Shown one piece after another: positions 61,720-64,000 of a stretch of 64,000 nt of DNA. The notes below the pieces were generated by a model. That model was not told the DNA's origin. It searched no databases and worked only from the letters and a program-made list of their open reading frames with translations. How positions within the stretch are numbered: the first letter of the stretch is position 1; each line of letters starts with the position of its first letter. The position numbers and the translations under genes are program-made. Origin of the DNA: Humibacillus xanthopallidus (GTDB lineage: Bacteria > Actinomycetota > Actinomycetes > Actinomycetales > Dermatophilaceae); NCBI RefSeq assembly GCF_006717145.1, contig NZ_VFQF01000003.1:1116001-1180000 (forward strand). The letters run 5' to 3'.

Positions 61720-61896
61720 TCAGCGCTTGCGCGCCTTGTCGAGCACCTTCTGGAAGTCCTTCTTGCACATCGACCCGCAGTCCTGCTTGCCGAGTCGGTG
61801 GAGGACCACGGGGCACTTGACGCACCTCGTGCTCTTCTTGCAGCACTTCGACTTCGGCTTGATGCGGCCGATGTCCTTCGCCTTGAGCTTGCCCAC
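61720..61896 (-). CDS. Small Cys-rich basic protein (58 aa), iron-regulated
   Basis: This protein has 58 residues, is Lys/Arg-rich and has six Cys (C18, C19, C25, C28, C40, C44) in the pattern KSKCCKKSTRCVKCP and QDCGSMCKK. It starts with GTG 61896 and ends 59 nt before the response regulator gene. Related short CCKK..CxxC proteins are found as hypotheticals in many actinobacteria. No catalytic motif is visible; metal or Fe-S binding is plausible from the Cys pattern. An iron-box overlaps its promoter, so it should be expressed under iron limitation. Confidence 0.75.
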   Translation of the reverse strand: MGKLKAKDIGRIKPKSKCCKKSTRCVKCPVVLHRLGKQDCGSMCKKDFQKVLDKARKR

Positions 61897-61903
61897 GGCG
61901 ACG

Positions 61904-61934
61904 ATGCTAATTAGGTAAGGCTGTCCTGACCTAA
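61904..61934 (-). promoter_or_regulatory. Iron box (DtxR/IdeR type) over a leaderless promoter
   Basis: Read on the plus strand, TTAGGTAAGGCTGTCCTGA (61911-61929) matches the DtxR/IdeR consensus TWAGGTTAGSCTAACCTWA at 15 of 19 positions. The minus-strand frame shifted by five bases matches equally, as expected for two overlapping dimers, and the outer TTAGGT and ACCTAA arms are perfect. A minus-strand -10, TAGCAT (61909 to 61904), lies seven bases before the GTG start, which gives a leaderless transcript blocked by the iron repressor. Confidence 0.8.
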
Positions 61935-61986
61935 TCGCGTCGCAGGGTGAGACAGCGGTCGCGGTCGCCCGCTCGCGGCTCCGCGC

Positions 61987-63639
61987 TCAGAGGTCGTCGG
62001 CGTCGACGATCCGGTAGGCGTAGCCCTGCTCGGCGAGGAAGCGCTGGCGGTGCGCGGCGAAGTCCGCGTCGACCGTGTCGCGCGAGACGATCGTGTAGAA
62101 GTGCGCCGTGCGCCCGTCGCCCTTGGGGCGCAGCACGCGTCCGAGGCGCTGCGCCTCCTCCTGCCGCGAGCCGAAGGTGCCGCTGATCTGGATCGCGACG
62201 CTCGCCTCGGGCAGGTCGATGGAGAAGTTCGCGACCTTGCTGACGACGAGCGTCGTGATCTCGCCGGTGCGGAACGCGTCGTAGAGCCGCTGGCGCTCGC
62301 GCACCGTCGTCTCGCCGGTGATGACGTCGGCGCCGAGGCGCTCGGCCACCTCGTGCAGCTGGTCGAGGTACTGCCCGATGACGAGCGTCGGCTCCCCGGT
62401 ATGCCGCAGGGCGAGCTTCTCGATGACCGGCAGCTTCGCGTCGGAGCACGACGCGAGGCGGTAGCGCTCCTCGGGCTCGCTCACGGCATACGCGAGGCGT
62501 TGGCCCTCGGGGAGGCTGACCCGCACCTCGACGCAGTCGGCGGGAGCGATGTAGCCCTGCGCCTCGATGTCCTTCCACGGGGCGTCGAAGCGCTTGGGGC
62601 CGATGAGGCTGAAGACGTCGGCCTCGCGGCCGTCCTCGCGCACGAGGGTCGCGGTGAGGCCGAGCCGGCGGCGCGCCTGCAGGTCTGCGGTCATGCGGAA
62701 GATCGGCGCGGGCAGGAGGTGCACCTCGTCGTAGACGACGAGGCCCCAGTCGCGCGCGTCGAGCAGGTCGAGGTGGGTGTAGACGCCCTTCCGCCGGGTC
62801 GTCAGCACCTGGTAGGTCGCGATGGTGACGGGGCGGATCTCCTTGCGGGCGCCGGAGTACTCGCCGATCTCGTCCTCGGTCAGGGTGGTGCGCTTCAGCA
62901 GCTCGTCCTTCCACTGCCGCGCGCTCACGGTGTTGGTGACGAGGATGAGGGTCGTCGCCTTGGCCGCCGCCATCGCGCCGGCGCCCACGAGGGTCTTGCC
63001 GGCGCCGCAGGGCAGCACGACGACGCCGGAGCCGCCGTGCCAGAAGCCGTCGACGGCGTGCTGCTGGTAGGGCCGCAGGTGCCAGCCGTCCTGCTGGAGG
63101 TCGATGGGGTGCGCCTCGCCGTCGACGTAGCCGGCGAGGTCCTCCGCTGGCCAGCCGACCTTGAGCAGCTCCTGCTTGAGCGTGCCGCGCTCGCTCGGGT
63201 GCACGACGACGGCAAGGTCGTCGAGTCGCTCGCCGACGAGGGGGCGGATCTTCTTGTGCCGCAGGACCTCTTCGAGCACGGGGCGGTCGGTGGTGCGCAG
63301 CACGAGGCGGGTGCCCTCGGCGGAGTCCGCGAGGCCCTCCTTCTCGAGGGTGAGCCGTCCGTAACGGTCCATCGTGTCGGCCACGTCGACGAGCAGGGCG
63401 TGCGGGACGGCATACCTGCTGTGGGTCATGAGGGCGTCGACGACCTGCTCGGCGTCGTGCCCGGCGGCGCGCGCGTTCCACAGGCCGAGCGGCGTGATCC
63501 GGTAGGTGTGGACGTGCTCGGGGGCGCGCTCGAGCTCGGCGAACGGCGCGATGGCGCGGCGTGCGGCCTCGGCCTTCGGGTGGTCGACCTCGAGGAGGAG
63601 GGTCTTGTCGCTCTGGACGATCAGGGGTCCGTCATTCAT
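61987..63639 (-). CDS. XPB/ERCC3-type DNA helicase
   Basis: A 550-residue superfamily 2 helicase related to archaeal and eukaryotic XPB and common in actinobacteria. LPCGAGKTLVGAG is the Walker A, VVYDEVHLLP the DEAH-like Walker B, LGLTATLVRED motif III, and SGTFGSRQEEAQRLGRVLRP the motif VI region. The N-terminal domain precedes it. It likely unwinds DNA in repair or transcription. ATG 63639 is taken; a TTG four codons upstream is less likely. Confidence 0.88.
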   Translation of the reverse strand: MNDGPLIVQSDKTLLLEVDHPKAEAARRAIAPFAELERAPEHVHTYRITPLGLWNARAAGHDAEQVVDALMTHSRYAVPHALLVDVADTMDRYGRLTLEKEGLADSAEGTRLVLRTTDRPVLEEVLRHKKIRPLVGERLDDLAVVVHPSERGTLKQELLKVGWPAEDLAGYVDGEAHPIDLQQDGWHLRPYQQHAVDGFWHGGSGVVVLPCGAGKTLVGAGAMAAAKATTLILVTNTVSARQWKDELLKRTTLTEDEIGEYSGARKEIRPVTIATYQVLTTRRKGVYTHLDLLDARDWGLVVYDEVHLLPAPIFRMTADLQARRRLGLTATLVREDGREADVFSLIGPKRFDAPWKDIEAQGYIAPADCVEVRVSLPEGQRLAYAVSEPEERYRLASCSDAKLPVIEKLALRHTGEPTLVIGQYLDQLHEVAERLGADVITGETTVRERQRLYDAFRTGEITTLVVSKVANFSIDLPEASVAIQISGTFGSRQEEAQRLGRVLRPKGDGRTAHFYTIVSRDTVDADFAAHRQRFLAEQGYAYRIVDADDL

Positions 63640-63709
63640 CGACTCGTCCAACCGTGCGAGGCGTGCGGGTGTTCCCGAGGGGCGAGGTCACGCCTGACAG
63701 TATGGGTGC

Positions 63710-64000
63710 ATGCGATCCCCACAGGTGGAGGCGGCGACGGGGCTGCCCCCGAAGGTGACGATCTACGAGGTCGGTCCGCGCGACGGGCTGCAGAACGAGA
63801 AGACGATCGTGCCGGCCGCGACGAAGGTCGAGTTCATCCGGCGGCTCGAGGCGGCGGGGCTCGGCACGATCGAGACGACGTCGTTCGTGCCGGCGAGGTG
63901 GGTGCCGCAGATGGGCGACGCCGAGGACGTGCTGGCCGGTCTGGGGCCTGACGGGCTGGGCCGCCGGCGACCCGCTCTCGTGCCCAACGAGCGCGGGCTC
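63710..64000 (+). CDS. mvaB: Hydroxymethylglutaryl-CoA lyase (3' truncated)
   Basis: The first 97 codons of a gene that runs off the window. The N-terminal motif YEVGPRDGLQNEKTIVPAA is the HMG-CoA lyase signature (Arg-Asp at the active site), followed by EFIRRLEAAGLGTIETTSFVP. The enzyme splits HMG-CoA to acetyl-CoA and acetoacetate in leucine breakdown. It starts at ATG 63710, close to and divergent from the helicase, which suggests a short shared promoter region. Confidence 0.9.
   Translation, partial: MRSPQVEAATGLPPKVTIYEVGPRDGLQNEKTIVPAATKVEFIRRLEAAGLGTIETTSFVPARWVPQMGDAEDVLAGLGPDGLGRRRPALVPNERGL

Noticed and set aside
63506-63758. Small frames at the helicase/HMG-CoA lyase junction
   Set aside because: They overlap the helicase N-terminus and its promoter region, with no ribosome site or family; the HMG-CoA lyase frame from 63710 carries a full signature.

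Overview
The window is a 64 kb piece of a very GC-rich (about 72%, judged by eye) actinobacterial chromosome. TAC/GCC-type codons dominate, GTG starts are common, there are TAnnnT-type leaderless promoters, and the genes include the actinobacterial menaquinone reductase MenJ, a KorAB 2-oxoglutarate:ferredoxin oxidoreductase and an XPB-type helicase. The gene content fits an Intrasporangiaceae-like or related organism, but the species cannot be named from the sequence. Nearly everything is core chromosome. No rRNA, tRNA, prophage, insertion sequence or CRISPR system was seen.

Layout. 3-2837: the end of an ABC exporter with a degenerate ATPase site and three small or accessory genes. 2907-10144: menaquinone synthesis (menC, a BKACE-like gene, menD, menF, menG, menJ). 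10272-26643: a complete 14-gene complex I operon nuoA-N, followed by a polyprenyl diphosphate synthase at 26678. 27689-28140: an inverted-repeat array. 28141-35660: a PLP fold-III enzyme, an aldonolactone-type oxidase, fumarase, a DHA2 efflux pump and a secreted BNR protein. 35760-39801 (minus): rarD, korB, korA. 39991-49832: a second complex I operon (A,B,C,H,I,J,K,L,M,N) with no nuoD, nuoE, nuoF or nuoG, interrupted by a 32-bp-period inverted repeat array between nuoH2 and nuoI2. 49908-55539: a membrane protein and HtpX diverging from a BlaI-type operator, then pepN, a nucleotidyltransferase and a GNAT enzyme. 55586-61896 (minus): VOC protein, SDR, HtrA protease, histidine kinase, response regulator, and an iron-box-controlled small Cys-rich protein. 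61987-64000: XPB helicase and the start of HMG-CoA lyase.

How it works together. The men genes and the prenyl synthase make and mature menaquinone. Complex I feeds NADH electrons into that pool. Rex-like operators upstream of menJ and nuoA suggest NADH/NAD+ control. KorAB makes reduced ferredoxin from 2-oxoglutarate. The divergently transcribed complex I that lacks an NADH module keeps all of its pump and Fe-S residues, so it is a natural candidate for a ferredoxin:menaquinone proton pump, but it would have to borrow NuoD from the first operon.

The most unusual signals are at DNA level. The octamer GTATGCCG/CGGCATAC occurs about 45 times by eye, in all reading frames and on both strands, where base composition predicts about two. 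A family of intergenic inverted repeats shares a TCGAG outer end but has a different, locally self-complementary core at each locus.
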